Positions 19,361 through 29,792 of a DNA stretch of 64,000 bases are shown one piece after another. This DNA comes from Cupriavidus alkaliphilus (GTDB taxonomy: Bacteria > Pseudomonadota > Gammaproteobacteria > Burkholderiales > Burkholderiaceae): NCBI RefSeq assembly GCF_900094595.1, contig NZ_FMAD01000002.1, positions 558,001 to 622,000 on the forward strand. Reading direction: 5' to 3'. The notes below the pieces were generated by a model that did not search any database, was not told the DNA's origin, and saw nothing but the letters and a program-made list of their open reading frames with translations. The stretch's first letter is position 1. Every line of letters starts with the position of its first letter. The translations under genes were made by a program, and so were the position numbers.

Positions 19361-20041
19361 GTGACTGAGCGAAAGCAGGACGCCGGGCGGCCGACGCGGC
19401 CGCCACTGAACCGGTCCATGAGCCGGCCGCAAGGCGAGCCGGCCAAGGCGCTCAGGCTGCCCACGGCGCTGCTGTATGCCGATCCGCTGCCCGAAGACCT
19501 GGTGGAAGTCGGCTATGTCAGCGCTGCCTATGGCATCCGTGGCTGGATCAAGGTCCAGCCGCATGCCGACGATGCGTCGGCGCTGCTGCATGCCCGCCGC
19601 TGGTGGCTGCTGAGCCCGCCGCAGGCGGGTCTGGTGGCGGCCGACGCGGCGCGGGCCGAGCCCGCCTGCGTGAAGATCGCGCAGTCGCGCGAGCACAGCG
19701 GCACGGTGGTGGCGCAGGCTGCCGGCGTGGCCGACCGCAATCTCGCGGAAGCGCTGCGTGGCCGTCGCGTGTGGATCCGGCGCGCGGATTTTCCGGCGCC
19801 GGAAGAAGATGAGTTTTACTGGGTCGACCTGATCGGCTGCAGCGTCAGCAACGAGCAAGGCGAGTTGCTGGGCGAGGTGTCCGGGCTGATCGACAACGGT
19901 GCCCACCAGATCCTGCAGGTTGCCTTCGTGCAGCCCGACGGCAAGGCCGGCGAACGGCTGATTCCATTTGTCGACGCGTTCCTGCGCACGGTGGATACCG
20001 CGGGCAAGCGCATCGTGGTGGACTGGGGGCTCGATTACTGA
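19361..20041 (+). CDS. rimM: Ribosome maturation factor RimM
   Basis: 226 residues. The RimM N-terminal beta barrel begins at [20 protein letters not shown] (about residue 48) and the PRC-barrel C-terminal domain contains [21 protein letters not shown]. It assists 16S processing and 30S head assembly and binds S19. The N-terminal 45 residues exceed the usual length. The GTG at 19361 is used, but an in-frame ATG at 19418 is a credible alternative. Confidence 0.92.
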   Translation: MTERKQDAGRPTRPPLNRSMSRPQGEPAKALRLPTALLYADPLPEDLVEVGYVSAAYGIRGWIKVQPHADDASALLHARRWWLLSPPQAGLVAADAARAEPACVKIAQSREHSGTVVAQAAGVADRNLAEALRGRRVWIRRADFPAPEEDEFYWVDLIGCSVSNEQGELLGEVSGLIDNGAHQILQVAFVQPDGKAGERLIPFVDAFLRTVDTAGKRIVVDWGLDY

Positions 20042-20094
20042 GCCGTGCCTGCACAGGTGCAGGTCATGTGCGGAATAGGGAAGGGAGAGAGCGG

Positions 20095-20877
20095 ATGCAG
20101 TTCGACGTGATCACGCTGTTTCCCGAAATGTTTCGCGCGCTGACCGACTGGGGCATTACCAGCCGGGCGGCCAAGCAGCAGCGGTATGCGTTGCGCAGCT
20201 GGAATCCGCGCGATTTCACCGTCGACAACTACCGCACCATCGATGACCGGCCTTATGGCGGCGGTCCCGGCATGGTGATGCTGGCCAAGCCGCTGGACGA
20301 TGCGATCGATGCCGCGGTGGCGGCGCAGGCGCAGGCCGGCGTGCCGCAGCCGCATGTGGTGCTGATGTCGCCGCAGGGCAAGACGCTGACGCATGCCAAG
20401 GTCATGGAGCTGGCGCAGCGGCCGGGCCTGGTGTTGCTGTGCGGCAGGTACGAGGCGATCGACCAGCGGCTGATCGACCGCCGCGTGGACGAGGAAATCA
20501 GCCTCGGCGATTTCGTGCTGTCGGGCGGCGAACTGCCGGCGATGGCGCTGATCGACGCGGTGGTGCGCCACCTGCCCGGCGTGCTGGGCGACGCGCAGTC
20601 GGCGGTGCAGGACAGCTTTGTCAACGGCCTGCTGGATTGCCCGCACTACACCCGGCCGGAAGAATATGAAGGCGTGCGGGTCCCCGACATCCTGTTAGGG
20701 GGCCATCATGCCGAGATTGAAAAATGGCGGCGCCAGCAGGCGCTGGCCAATACCGCGCGCAAGCGCCCCGACCTGATCGAGGCGGCCCGCGAGCAAGGTT
20801 TGCTGACCCGTGTCGACGAGAAATTCTTGTCGGAATGGGCGGCGAAAGAAGGGCGGGGGGAAACTCCCGCCAGGTAA
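20095..20877 (+). CDS. trmD: tRNA (guanine-N1)-methyltransferase
   Basis: 260-residue SPOUT-fold enzyme making m1G37 in tRNAs, which prevents +1 frameshifting. It starts [26 protein letters not shown] and the trefoil-knot motifs [12 protein letters not shown] and [17 protein letters not shown] bind SAM. GGGAGAGAGCGG precedes the ATG. Third gene of the operon. Confidence 0.96.
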   Translation: MQFDVITLFPEMFRALTDWGITSRAAKQQRYALRSWNPRDFTVDNYRTIDDRPYGGGPGMVMLAKPLDDAIDAAVAAQAQAGVPQPHVVLMSPQGKTLTHAKVMELAQRPGLVLLCGRYEAIDQRLIDRRVDEEISLGDFVLSGGELPAMALIDAVVRHLPGVLGDAQSAVQDSFVNGLLDCPHYTRPEEYEGVRVPDILLGGHHAEIEKWRRQQALANTARKRPDLIEAAREQGLLTRVDEKFLSEWAAKEGRGETPAR

Positions 20878-20951
20878 AACCCCATCCTCTGCCGGGGCCC
20901 GGGAAGTCCTGGGGCATACAACGCCGGCACGATGGTTACGGAGAAGAAACG

Positions 20952-21344
20952 ATGAACCTCATCGAACAGATCGAGAAGGAAGAGATCGCGCGCCTGACCG
21001 CGAACAAGACCATCCCCGCATTCGCGCCCGGCGACACCGTCGTCGTCAGCGTCAACGTGGTCGAAGGTAACCGCAAGCGCGTGCAGGCCTACGAAGGCGT
21101 CGTGATTGCCAAGCGCAACCGCGGCCTGAACTCGTCCTTCATCGTGCGCAAGATCTCGTCGGGTGAAGGCGTGGAGCGTACGTTCCAGCTGTACTCGCCG
21201 CTGATCGCCGGCATCGAAGTGAAGCGTCGCGGCGACGTGCGTCGCGCGAAGCTGTACTACCTGCGCCAGCGTTCGGGCAAGTCCGCACGTATCAAGGAAA
21301 AGCTGGTGTCGAAGGCTGCCGCCGCTGCCAAGGCCGCGGAGTAA
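20952..21344 (+). CDS. rplS: 50S ribosomal protein L19
   Basis: 130 residues with L19 motifs [26 protein letters not shown] and [13 protein letters not shown] short Ala/Lys-rich tail follows the usual 115-residue core. ACGGAGAAGAAACG precedes the ATG. Last gene of the operon, followed by an intrinsic terminator. Confidence 0.96.
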   Translation: MNLIEQIEKEEIARLTANKTIPAFAPGDTVVVSVNVVEGNRKRVQAYEGVVIAKRNRGLNSSFIVRKISSGEGVERTFQLYSPLIAGIEVKRRGDVRRAKLYYLRQRSGKSARIKEKLVSKAAAAAKAAE

Positions 21345-21388
21345 GCCGGACATGCCGGCCGGGGCGACCCGGCCAGCGTTTCCTCAGG

Positions 21389-21413
21389 AAGGGCACCCCA
21401 GGGTGCCCTTTTT
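21389..21413 (+). terminator. Intrinsic terminator after rplS
   Basis: AAGGGCACCC / GGGTGCCCTT palindrome with a minimal loop, followed by TTT: a strong GC stem with a T-run directly after the ribosomal operon. Confidence 0.85.
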
Positions 21414-21487
21414 GCATGGCCGCGCGGGCCCACCGCCGCGCGTTGCTGCGGCGCCAGATGGCGCGCTTCTGTCATACTTGCGATGTT

Positions 21488-22168
21488 ATGCGCCCCGCCT
21501 TCGATCCCGAATCCCTCCCCGTCATCGATACCGACCTGCGCAACGGTGCGCTGAGCGCGCCGCGCCTGCAGGTCGACTTTATCCGGCACCGCTTCCGGGC
21601 TCCGCCGGCATGGGCGCCCGAGCTGACCGACGAATCACGGGTCTACGATCGCAGCCGCGGGCTGCGCGATGCCGCGGTGCTGGTGCCGCTGGTCGAGCGC
21701 AGCGATGGCCTGACGGTGCTGCTGACGCAGCGCAATGCCAATCTCAGCGCGCATGCCGGCCAGATCAGCTTCCCCGGCGGACGGCAGGAGTCGTGGGACG
21801 TCAACCGCATCGACACCGCGCTGCGCGAGACGGAAGAAGAAGTGGGCCTGGCCCGCGACTATGTCGAGGTACTGGGCGCGCTGCCGGATTACATCACCGG
21901 CACCGGCTTCCATGTGAGCCCGGTGGTGGGCCTGGTGCGCGATGGCTTCACGCTGCGCCCCGACGCCTCGGAAGTGGCCGATGTGTTCGAAGTGCCGCTG
22001 GCCTTCCTGATGGACCCGTCGCACCATGAGCGGCGCCTGTTCCGCTGGGTCGACGGCGAGCGCATGTTCTACGCCATGCCCTATCCGCGCGAGAACGGCG
22101 GCCAGCGCTTTATCTGGGGCGCCACCGCCGGCATGCTGCGCAACCTCTACCACCTGCTGGCGGCCTGA
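21488..22168 (+). CDS. Nudix hydrolase, CoA pyrophosphatase type (NudL-like)
   Basis: 226 residues. The Nudix box spans about 97-119 (GG..E....ALRETEEEVGL), and the preceding LLTQRNANLSAHAGQISFPGG is the UPF0035 CoA-pyrophosphatase signature. Predicted to hydrolyse CoA and derivatives to 3',5'-ADP and 4'-phosphopantetheine. The ATG at 21488 is chosen because the conserved part begins soon after and no conserved sequence lies upstream. Confidence 0.88.
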   Translation: MRPAFDPESLPVIDTDLRNGALSAPRLQVDFIRHRFRAPPAWAPELTDESRVYDRSRGLRDAAVLVPLVERSDGLTVLLTQRNANLSAHAGQISFPGGRQESWDVNRIDTALRETEEEVGLARDYVEVLGALPDYITGTGFHVSPVVGLVRDGFTLRPDASEVADVFEVPLAFLMDPSHHERRLFRWVDGERMFYAMPYPRENGGQRFIWGATAGMLRNLYHLLAA

Positions 22169-22186
22169 GCCGCGCGCGAGCCGTCC

Positions 22187-23035
22187 TCAGGCGGCGGCCC
22201 GGTCCTTGCCGCCGATGCAGTGCGGGCAGCTCTTGCCGACCACATAGTGCGGGCTTTGCTGCTGCTCGGGCGTGACCACGGCGCGGCAGGCAAAGCACTG
22301 CTTGGGGCCGGCCGGTTCCAGGCTGGGATTCAGCGCGGTGCGGTAGTCGAAGACGAAGCAGTCGCCGCGATAGTGGCTGCCGCCGACCTCCTCGAAGTAC
22401 TTCAGGATGCCGCCTTCGAGCTGGTAGACGCGCTCGACGCCGACTTCCTGCATATGGATCGCGGCCTTCTCGCAGCGGATGCCGCCGGTGCAGAACGAGA
22501 CCACGGTCTTGCCTTCCAGGTCTGCCTTGTGCGCGGCGACGGCGTCGGGAAAATCGCTGAACTTGGCGATGTCGTACTCGACCGCATCCTCGAAGGTGCC
22601 GACCGCCACCTCGAAATCATTGCGCGTATCGAGCATCACCACCGGGCGGCCTTCGTCGTCGTGCCCCTGGTCCAGCCAGCGCTTCAGGTCCACCGGCCGC
22701 ACCGCGGGCGCGCGCCCCGCCTCGGGGCGGATCAGCGGCATCTTCATGGTGATGATTTCCTTCTTGGCGCGCACCAGCATGCGCTTGAAGGGCTGGTGGT
22801 CCGACAGGCTTTCCTTGGGCGCGATATCGGCAAAGCGCGCATCGGCATGCAGCCACGCCATGAAGCCGTCGATCGCTTCGCGCGGGCCGGCCAGGAACAT
22901 GTTGATGCCTTCCGGCGCGAGCAGGATCGTGCCCTTCAGGCCCGCCGCCTCGCAGCGCTCGCGCATGGCCGGGCGCAGGGCCTCGATGTCGTCCAGCGAG
23001 ACAAACTTGTAAGCGGAAATATTGACGATCTGCAT
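22187..23035 (-). CDS. trhO: tRNA uridine(34) 5-hydroxylase TrhO (rhodanese-like, UPF0176)
   Basis: 282 residues. The N-terminal acylphosphatase-like domain carries [16 protein letters not shown]. The rhodanese domain at about 110-215 has the active loop [11 protein letters not shown] (Cys182, Cys188). The C-terminal zinc-type Cys motifs QCFACRAVV and CPHCIGG are present. TrhO hydroxylates U34 of tRNAs (prephenate-independent ho5U pathway). Length fits, apart from being shorter than E. coli YceA (350). Confidence 0.88.
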   Translation of the reverse strand: MQIVNISAYKFVSLDDIEALRPAMRERCEAAGLKGTILLAPEGINMFLAGPREAIDGFMAWLHADARFADIAPKESLSDHQPFKRMLVRAKKEIITMKMPLIRPEAGRAPAVRPVDLKRWLDQGHDDEGRPVVMLDTRNDFEVAVGTFEDAVEYDIAKFSDFPDAVAAHKADLEGKTVVSFCTGGIRCEKAAIHMQEVGVERVYQLEGGILKYFEEVGGSHYRGDCFVFDYRTALNPSLEPAGPKQCFACRAVVTPEQQQSPHYVVGKSCPHCIGGKDRAAA

Positions 23036-23243
23036 GGGACCCTGCGCCGCCGCGGCGGCGTCCCGAGGGGCGCCGACAGCCTGCGATAACTGCCTGATTG
23101 GAAAGGCGAAATTATAGCGTGCGCGCACGCCTGGCGCGTGGCATTCCCCAGCGCGCCGATCAGCTATGCGCGCGGGCGCGCCGGCGCGCGTGGCACGCAA
23201 CATTGGCGGCATGCCGGCGGGCCGAGCCGGTACAATGTCGCCC

Positions 23244-26200
23244 ATGTCTGCACCCCGCTTCGTACACCTCCGCCTGCATTCCGAATACTCCATCGTGGAC
23301 GGCATCGTCCGCCTCGATGATGCCGTCAAGGCCGCCGCGGCCGATGGCATGGGCGCGCTCGCCCTGACGGACCTTGCCAACGCCTTCGGCCTGATCCGCT
23401 ACTACAAGGAAGCGCGCGGCAAGGGCGTGAAGCCGGTGGTCGGCGCCGACGTGTGGCTGACCAACGCCGAAGACCGCGACAAGCCCGCGCGCCTGCTGCT
23501 GCTGGTGCAGGACCGGCGCGGCTACCTGAACCTGTGCATGCTGCTGTCGCGCGCGTGGCTGGGCAACCAGCATCGCGGCCGCGCCGAGATCGATCCGTCG
23601 TGGTTCCTGGAACCGGGCGAAGACGACCTGCCGCTGGCCACGGGCCTGATCGCGCTGTCGGGCGCGATGGGCGGCGATATCGGCATGGCGCTCGCCAACG
23701 GCAATGCCGACGGCGCGCGCCGCGCCGCGCAGCACTGGGCCTCGGTGTTCCCGCAGCGCTTTTACATCGAGCTGCAGCGCGCCGGCCACGCCGGCACCGA
23801 CGCCTACGTGCAGCAGGCGGTGCAGCTGGCGGCCGCGCTGCAGTTGCCGGTGGTGGCGACGCATCCGGTGCAGTTCATGACGCCCGACGACTACACCGCG
23901 CACGAGGCGCGCGTGTGCATCGCCGAGGGCGAGCTGCTGGCCAACCCGCGCCGCACGCGGCGCTTCACCACCGACCAGTACTTCAAGACCCAGGACGAGA
24001 TGTGCGCGCTGTTCGCGGATATCCCCTCGGCGCTTGAGAACGCGGTCGAGATCGCGCGCCGCTGCAACCTGACGCTGGAGCTGGGCAAGCCGCGCCTGCC
24101 GCTGTTCCCGACGCCGGATGGCATGTCGCTCGACGACTACCTGGTGTTCATGGCCAAGGAAGGCCTGGAGAAGCGCCTAGCGGTGCTGTTCCCCGACGAG
24201 GCGGTGCGCGAGGGCAAGCGCCCGGAATACTACGCGCGGCTGGAGTTCGAGACCGGCACCATCATCAAGATGGGCTTCCCCGGCTACTTCCTGATCGTGG
24301 CGGACTTTATCAACTGGGCCAAGAACAATGGCGTGCCGGTGGGCCCGGGCCGCGGTTCGGGTGCCGGTTCGCTGGTGGCGTATGCGCTCGGCATTACCGA
24401 CCTCGACCCGCTCAAGTACGCGCTGCTGTTCGAGCGTTTCCTGAACCCGGAACGGGTCTCGATGCCCGACTTCGACATCGACTTCTGCCAGCACGGCCGC
24501 GATCGCGTGATCACCTACGTGAAGGAGAAGTACGGCAAGGACGCGGTGTCGCAGATCGCCACCTTCGGCACCATGGCGGCCAAGGCCGCGGTGCGCGACG
24601 TGGGCCGCGTGCTCGACCTCGGCTACGGCTTTGTCGACGGCATCGCCAAGCTGATCCCGTTCAAGCCGGGCAAGCTGGTCACCATCGAAGAGGCCAAGAA
24701 GGAAGAGCCGCTGCTGACCGAGCGCGAGCGCAACGAGGAAGAAGTTCGCCAGCTGCTGGAGCTGGCGCAGCGCGTCGAGGGCATGACCCGCAACGTCGGC
24801 ATGCACGCCGGCGGCGTGCTGATCGCCCCCGGCCGGCTCACCGACTTCTGCCCGCTGTACACGCAGGGCGCGCAGAACGACGGCATGAGCGGCGTGGTCA
24901 GCCAGTACGACAAGGACGATGTCGAGGCCGCCGGCCTGGTCAAGTTCGACTTCCTGGGCCTGACCACGCTGACCATCCTGGACTGGGCCGAGCGCTATAT
25001 CCGCCGCCTGGACCCGGGCAAGGCCGACTGGAACTGCAGCCAGATCCCGCTCGACGACGGCCCCGCCTTCGACATCCTCAAGACCGCCAACACGGTCGCC
25101 GTGTTCCAGCTGGAAAGCCGCGGCATGCAGGGCATGCTGAAGGATGCCAAGCCTGACCGCTTCGAGGACATCATCGCGCTGGTGGCGCTGTACCGTCCCG
25201 GCCCGATGGACCTGATCCCCAGCTTCTGCGCGCGCAAGCACGGCCGCGAGAAGGTCGAGTATCCCGATCCGCGCGTCGAGCCCGTCCTGAAAGAGACCTA
25301 CGGCATCATGGTCTACCAGGAGCAGGTGATGCAGATGGCGCAGATCATCGGCGGCTACTCGCTGGGCGGCGCCGACCTGCTGCGCCGAGCCATGGGCAAG
25401 AAGAAGCCCGAGGAAATGGCGCAGCATCGCGTGATGTTCCGCGAGGGCGCCGACAAGAACGGGCTGTCCGCGCAGCAGGCCGACGACATCTTCGACCTGA
25501 TGGAGAAGTTCGCGGGCTACGGCTTCAACAAGTCGCACGCCGCCGCCTATGCGCTGCTGGCGTACTACACCGCGTGGCTCAAGGCCCACCATCCGGCCGA
25601 ATTCATGGCAGCCAACATGTCGCTGGCCATGGACGACACCGACAAGGTCAAGATCCTCTACGAGGACTGCAAGCTCAACAAGATCGCGGTGCTGCCGCCG
25701 GACGTCAACGCCAGCGAATACCGCTTCGCGCCGACCGATCCGAAGACCATCCGCTATGGCCTGGGCGGCATCAAGGGCAGCGGGCAGGGCGCGATCGAAG
25801 ACATCCTGCGCGCGCGCGAGGAGCGGCCGTTCACCGACCTGTTCGATTTCTGCGAGCGGGTCGACCGCCGCCAGGTCAACCGCCGCACCATCGAGGCGCT
25901 GATCCGCGCCGGCGCCTTCGACAGCCTCAACGACAACCGCGCGCAGCTGCTCGCGTCGGTGCCGATCGCGATGGAAGCCGCCGAGCAGAAGGCCGAATCC
26001 GCCAACCAGGTGTCGCTGTTCGACCTGATGGGCGATGCCGGCGACGCGCACCGCCCGGAGCTGCTCGACGAGCCGCGCTGGAGTCCCAAGCGCACGCTGC
26101 AGGAAGAAAAGCAGGCGCTCGGCTACTACTTCTCGGGCCACCTGTTCGACGCCTATCGCGACGAGGTGCGCCGCTTCAACAAGGGCACGCTGGCCGGGCT

Positions 26201-26756
26201 GGAAAAGGAAGTGCAGGGCAACGGCGGCGGCTTCGGCCGCGATGTGCGCGGCAAGACCATTGCCGGCGTGATCAGCGGCATGCGCACGCAGATGACCCAG
26301 CGCGGCAAGATGCTGATCGTCACGCTCGACGACGGCACCGGCCTGGTCGAGATGACCGTGTTCAACGAGGTCTTCGACGCCAACCGGCAGATGTTCCGCG
26401 AGGACGAACTGCTGATCGCCACCGGCAATGCGCGCCACGATACCTTCACCGGCGGCGTTCGCTTCACCGCCGAATCGGTGATGGACCTGGTCGCCGCGCG
26501 GGTGCGCTTTGCCAGCGCGGTGCGGCTGTCGATGAACGGCAATTCCTCGACCGGCATGCTGCGCGAGCTGCTGATGCCGCACCTGGCGCGCGCCAGCGGC
26601 GCGCAGGGCCTGCCAGTGCGGGTTCGCTACGAGGCGAAGTCCGCCAGCTGCGAAGCCATGCTGGGCCCCGACTGGCAGGTGGTGCCTTCCGACGAGGCGC
26701 TGACTGCGCTGCGCCAGGTGCTGTCGGCGGATGCCGTCAGCACTGTGTACGACTAA
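23244..26756 (+). CDS. dnaE: DNA polymerase III subunit alpha
   Basis: 1170-residue replicative polymerase (E. coli 1160). N-terminal PHP domain ([15 protein letters not shown]). Palm catalytic carboxylates are Asp409 and Asp411 in MPDFDIDF and Asp569 in KFDFLGL. Finger-domain [30 protein letters not shown] and the OB-fold [17 protein letters not shown] are also visible. The ATG at 23244 gives [23 protein letters not shown] (23231-23236) sits right before it, so the leader is very short or the true promoter is elsewhere. Confidence 0.97.
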   Translation: MSAPRFVHLRLHSEYSIVDGIVRLDDAVKAAAADGMGALALTDLANAFGLIRYYKEARGKGVKPVVGADVWLTNAEDRDKPARLLLLVQDRRGYLNLCMLLSRAWLGNQHRGRAEIDPSWFLEPGEDDLPLATGLIALSGAMGGDIGMALANGNADGARRAAQHWASVFPQRFYIELQRAGHAGTDAYVQQAVQLAAALQLPVVATHPVQFMTPDDYTAHEARVCIAEGELLANPRRTRRFTTDQYFKTQDEMCALFADIPSALENAVEIARRCNLTLELGKPRLPLFPTPDGMSLDDYLVFMAKEGLEKRLAVLFPDEAVREGKRPEYYARLEFETGTIIKMGFPGYFLIVADFINWAKNNGVPVGPGRGSGAGSLVAYALGITDLDPLKYALLFERFLNPERVSMPDFDIDFCQHGRDRVITYVKEKYGKDAVSQIATFGTMAAKAAVRDVGRVLDLGYGFVDGIAKLIPFKPGKLVTIEEAKKEEPLLTERERNEEEVRQLLELAQRVEGMTRNVGMHAGGVLIAPGRLTDFCPLYTQGAQNDGMSGVVSQYDKDDVEAAGLVKFDFLGLTTLTILDWAERYIRRLDPGKADWNCSQIPLDDGPAFDILKTANTVAVFQLESRGMQGMLKDAKPDRFEDIIALVALYRPGPMDLIPSFCARKHGREKVEYPDPRVEPVLKETYGIMVYQEQVMQMAQIIGGYSLGGADLLRRAMGKKKPEEMAQHRVMFREGADKNGLSAQQADDIFDLMEKFAGYGFNKSHAAAYALLAYYTAWLKAHHPAEFMAANMSLAMDDTDKVKILYEDCKLNKIAVLPPDVNASEYRFAPTDPKTIRYGLGGIKGSGQGAIEDILRAREERPFTDLFDFCERVDRRQVNRRTIEALIRAGAFDSLNDNRAQLLASVPIAMEAAEQKAESANQVSLFDLMGDAGDAHRPELLDEPRWSPKRTLQEEKQALGYYFSGHLFDAYRDEVRRFNKGTLAGLEKEVQGNGGGFGRDVRGKTIAGVISGMRTQMTQRGKMLIVTLDDGTGLVEMTVFNEVFDANRQMFREDELLIATGNARHDTFTGGVRFTAESVMDLVAARVRFASAVRLSMNGNSSTGMLRELLMPHLARASGAQGLPVRVRYEAKSASCEAMLGPDWQVVPSDEALTALRQVLSADAVSTVYD

Positions 26757-26786
26757 GCGCTGCCTGAGTTCGCGTCGGGTGCCGCT

Positions 26787-27860
26787 TCAGGCGGCGCCCC
26801 GCGCGCCTCGCGCGTCGGCGGCAAGCTTCAGCAGGGTGTCGACATGGGCCTCGATGCCCGGGTCGTAGTCGAGCAGCGCCAGCGGGTTCGCCAGCCGCGC
26901 CTGGCCGCGGCGCACCGACTCCACCGCGGCGCGGATGGCATGGTCCAGCGTCTCGCTGCGCTCGCGCGAGAACGCATGCACGGCCTGCGGGCGGATCACT
27001 TCCAGGCAGGCGATATTGTCGGCAAACACCAGCGGCGTGCCGCACAGCACCGATTCCACCCCCACCAGCCCGAACGGCTCATAGCCCGAGGCCAGGATGG
27101 TGAAATCGGCGGCGCGGTAGAGCGCGTCGATGCGGCTGCTGTAGCCCAGCTCGCTCACGCGCGCGATGGTGCGCCCGACCGGGCGGCCGGCCACGGCCAG
27201 TGTGATCGGCAGGTCCGAGCGGGAGAAGTAGTCGGCGAGCAGGTCGAAGCCCTTGCGCGCATGGCCCGATGACGGGAACAGGAACACGATCTCGTCGTCG
27301 CCAAAGCCGAACTCGCGCCGCAGCGCGGCGCGCGCACCGTCATCGACCGGCGTGAAACGCTGCGTGTCGACCGGCGGGTAGACCTGCTCGACGCGCTCTG
27401 GCGCGATCCCGTACAGCTCGATCACTTCGCGTCGCATCAGCGCGGAATGTGCCACCACGCGGTGCGCGCCGGCATATTGCGCGCTTTCGAGATCGATCTG
27501 CCACTGGTCCGAGCGCCGCGCCGGCGTGCCGCGCGCGGCGAGGTAGCCGCGATGCGTGCCGCCGCAGATGGCGATATCGGAACCGCGCACGCGGTTGCAG
27601 CCGATCAGCACCTCGCCGGCATCGCGCAGCCCTTGCAGCCGCCACGAGAAATAGCGGTCGCGCAGCTTGCCCGGCAGCCACGACACCACGATCCGATGCG
27701 CGGCAACCCCGGCGGACGCCGCCACGCCGGCGTCGAAGCGGCGTGCGTAGACCGAGACTTCAGTATCGGCGCGCCGCGCCATGGCCCGGCTGATGTCGAG
27801 CGCGTAGCGCTCCAGGCCGCCGCCGGCGCCGAAGCGATTGCAGGAGATGCCAACTTTCAT
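26787..27860 (-). CDS. Glycosyltransferase family 4 (WaaG/RfaG-like)
   Basis: 357-residue GT-B enzyme. It begins MKVGISCNRFGAGGGLERYALDI, the acceptor-side Gly-rich loop. VFLFPSSGHARKGFDLL and EPFGLVGVESVLCGTPLVFADN give the GT4 nucleotide-sugar site, with the E-x7-E motif. Likely adds a sugar to the LPS core, judged by neighbours (GT2, GT25, MsbA, heptosyltransferase). Donor and acceptor are not assignable from sequence. Confidence 0.85.
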   Translation of the reverse strand: MKVGISCNRFGAGGGLERYALDISRAMARRADTEVSVYARRFDAGVAASAGVAAHRIVVSWLPGKLRDRYFSWRLQGLRDAGEVLIGCNRVRGSDIAICGGTHRGYLAARGTPARRSDQWQIDLESAQYAGAHRVVAHSALMRREVIELYGIAPERVEQVYPPVDTQRFTPVDDGARAALRREFGFGDDEIVFLFPSSGHARKGFDLLADYFSRSDLPITLAVAGRPVGRTIARVSELGYSSRIDALYRAADFTILASGYEPFGLVGVESVLCGTPLVFADNIACLEVIRPQAVHAFSRERSETLDHAIRAAVESVRRGQARLANPLALLDYDPGIEAHVDTLLKLAADARGARGAA

Positions 27861-27907
27861 CGATCGAGAAGGTAAGGGTGGGGCGGCGCGTGGCCACGTC
27901 GGGCGCT

Positions 27908-28672
27908 TCAGCCTGCGGCCTTGTTTTCCGCCGCGGCGTGCAGCTGCGCCAGCTTGGCGTACTTGTAGTAGCTGGCCTGCGCATTCATCAGCGCGACGCC
28001 GAACCCGGCGCCGCCGTCGAGGAAGCCGCGCTTGAGCAGGTAGGTGCGCACGAACGCCCACAGGCCGTGCCCCGCCGCCGACGCGACCGAGCTGCGCTTG
28101 CCGCGGGCATAGGCCTGCTGCGCGCCGGCGCTGGAATAGCTGTCGATCTTGCGCAGCACGTCCGACAGCGAGCGGTAGCTGTAGTGCACCAGCGGCTCGC
28201 GCAGCCGCGTGACCGGGTCGTCCACCTTGAGGTGTTCGTGCACGAGATCGTCGGTGAAGCGGCCGCGGCCCTTGCGGAACACCCGGGTGACATAGTCCGG
28301 ATACCAGCCGGCATGGCGCACGAAGGTGCCGCAGAACGCAGACAGGCGCGGCAGCGCCAGCGCCCGGGCATCGGCTTGCTGCAAGTGGTGCAGGATTTCG
28401 TCGCGCAGCGCGGGGGTGACGCGCTCATCGGCGTCCAGGCTGAGGATCCAGTCGCCGCTGGCGGCCTGGACCGCGCGGTTTTTCTGCGGGCCGAAGCCGG
28501 GCCAGTCGTCGGTCTGGATCACGGTGGCGCCGGCGGCACGCGCGATCGCCACCGTGTCGTCCGTGCTGGCCCAATCCACTATAATCGCCTCTTCGCACCA
28601 GGACACGCTTTCAAGGCATGGCCCGATATTGTGAGCTTCATTCCTGGTAATGATGACGGCGGAGACTTTCAT
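27908..28672 (-). CDS. Glycosyltransferase family 2 (WaaE/KdtX-like, LPS core)
   Basis: 254-residue GT-A enzyme: MKVSAVIITRNEAHNIGPCLES, then VDWASTDDTVAIA and the metal-binding SLDADERVTP. Its layout and length match the WaaE/KdtX group that adds a sugar to heptose I of the LPS core. It ends 47 nt upstream of the GT4 gene, so both are probably one operon. Confidence 0.85.
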   Translation of the reverse strand: MKVSAVIITRNEAHNIGPCLESVSWCEEAIIVDWASTDDTVAIARAAGATVIQTDDWPGFGPQKNRAVQAASGDWILSLDADERVTPALRDEILHHLQQADARALALPRLSAFCGTFVRHAGWYPDYVTRVFRKGRGRFTDDLVHEHLKVDDPVTRLREPLVHYSYRSLSDVLRKIDSYSSAGAQQAYARGKRSSVASAAGHGLWAFVRTYLLKRGFLDGGAGFGVALMNAQASYYKYAKLAQLHAAAENKAAG

Positions 28673-28970
28673 GGAACGTAGGGGCGCGCCCCGTCCGGGC
28701 CAGACCGGCCAGCCGCCGGCGTCGCCGCCAGCCGGGCGCTGATGGAAGAGCGCGTATTCTACCGCACCGGCGCAGTGGCCCCGCAGCCGCTTGCCCTCGA
28801 TTGCCGGTGCGCGCCGCGCGCGCCGAAGCCCAGATCTCAGTTGCCAAATTGATGACACGAGCACATTGGTCCCGATTCACAGGGATGGAAACGGTTTTAT
28901 CCCTGGTGGCGTGTGCCGCATCGATCTCCCTTTCACGCCGGATCGGCCAGGACGCATGGGCGGTGGCGGC

Positions 28971-29744
28971 ATGATCGGCGCCTATGTGATCAATCTCGAA
29001 AGCGCCGAGGCGCGTCGCCAGCGCATTGCCGGCCAGCTGACGCGGCTCGGCGTGCCGTTCCAGGTGTTTCCCGCGGTGAACGGGCGCGCGCTCGCCGACG
29101 ACGAGGTCAAGCGCCGCTACGATGCGCAGGCCGCCAGCACCAGCTACCGCCCGATGAGCCGCGGCGAGATCGGCTGTGCGCTGAGCCATCTGGGGGTCTA
29201 CCGCAAGCTGCTCGAGGACGGCGCCAGCCTGGCGCTGGTGCTGGAAGACGACGCGCTGCTCGGCGATGACGTGCCGGCGGTGCTCGAGGCGCTGGCGTCG
29301 CAGATGGACCCCGCCCGCCCGGACGTCGTGCTGCTGTCGCATGTCGACAAATTCACCCGCTGGGGCATCCGGCCGCTGGGCCCGCGGCGCAAGCTGGTGC
29401 GCCGCTATGGCGAATGGTGGCGCGCCCATGGCTATGTCGTCACCCGCGCCGCCGCCGAGCGGCTGGTGGCGGGGCTGCAGCCGACCTGGTGCGCGGCCGA
29501 CTACTGGTCCGCGTTCGAGCGGCGCGGCCTGGTGTCGGTGCGCGCCGTGGTCCCGTATTGCATCGGCCTGACCGAACTGGCCGAGGCCTCGTCGCTGGAA
29601 ACGCATCGCGCCGACCTCGACGCCACCGACAAGGCGCGCCGCAGTGTCGGCTATTATCTGCGCCGCTATGTCTACCAGCGCTTCCTGTTCCAGGTCTTCG
29701 TCAGGCCCTTCCTGCGCGTCGCGCGCCAGAAGCGGCCGGGCTAG
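28971..29744 (+). CDS. Glycosyltransferase family 25 (LPS biosynthesis)
   Basis: 257 residues. GT25 signature: AYVINLESAEARRQRI at the start, FPAVNGRAL, GEIGCALSHLGVYRKLLED and ALVLEDDALL. The family transfers Gal or Glc to LPS core sugars. The start is uncertain: ATG 28971 gives the canonical beginning, but ATG 28956 with AGGA just before it is possible. Divergent from the GT2 gene. The 298 bp between them show no clear gene. Confidence 0.83.
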   Translation: MIGAYVINLESAEARRQRIAGQLTRLGVPFQVFPAVNGRALADDEVKRRYDAQAASTSYRPMSRGEIGCALSHLGVYRKLLEDGASLALVLEDDALLGDDVPAVLEALASQMDPARPDVVLLSHVDKFTRWGIRPLGPRRKLVRRYGEWWRAHGYVVTRAAAERLVAGLQPTWCAADYWSAFERRGLVSVRAVVPYCIGLTELAEASSLETHRADLDATDKARRSVGYYLRRYVYQRFLFQVFVRPFLRVARQKRPG

Positions 29745-29792
29745 CGCCGCGCCCTGGTGCCGCAACGCCGCCATCACCCAGAAGAAAACCCA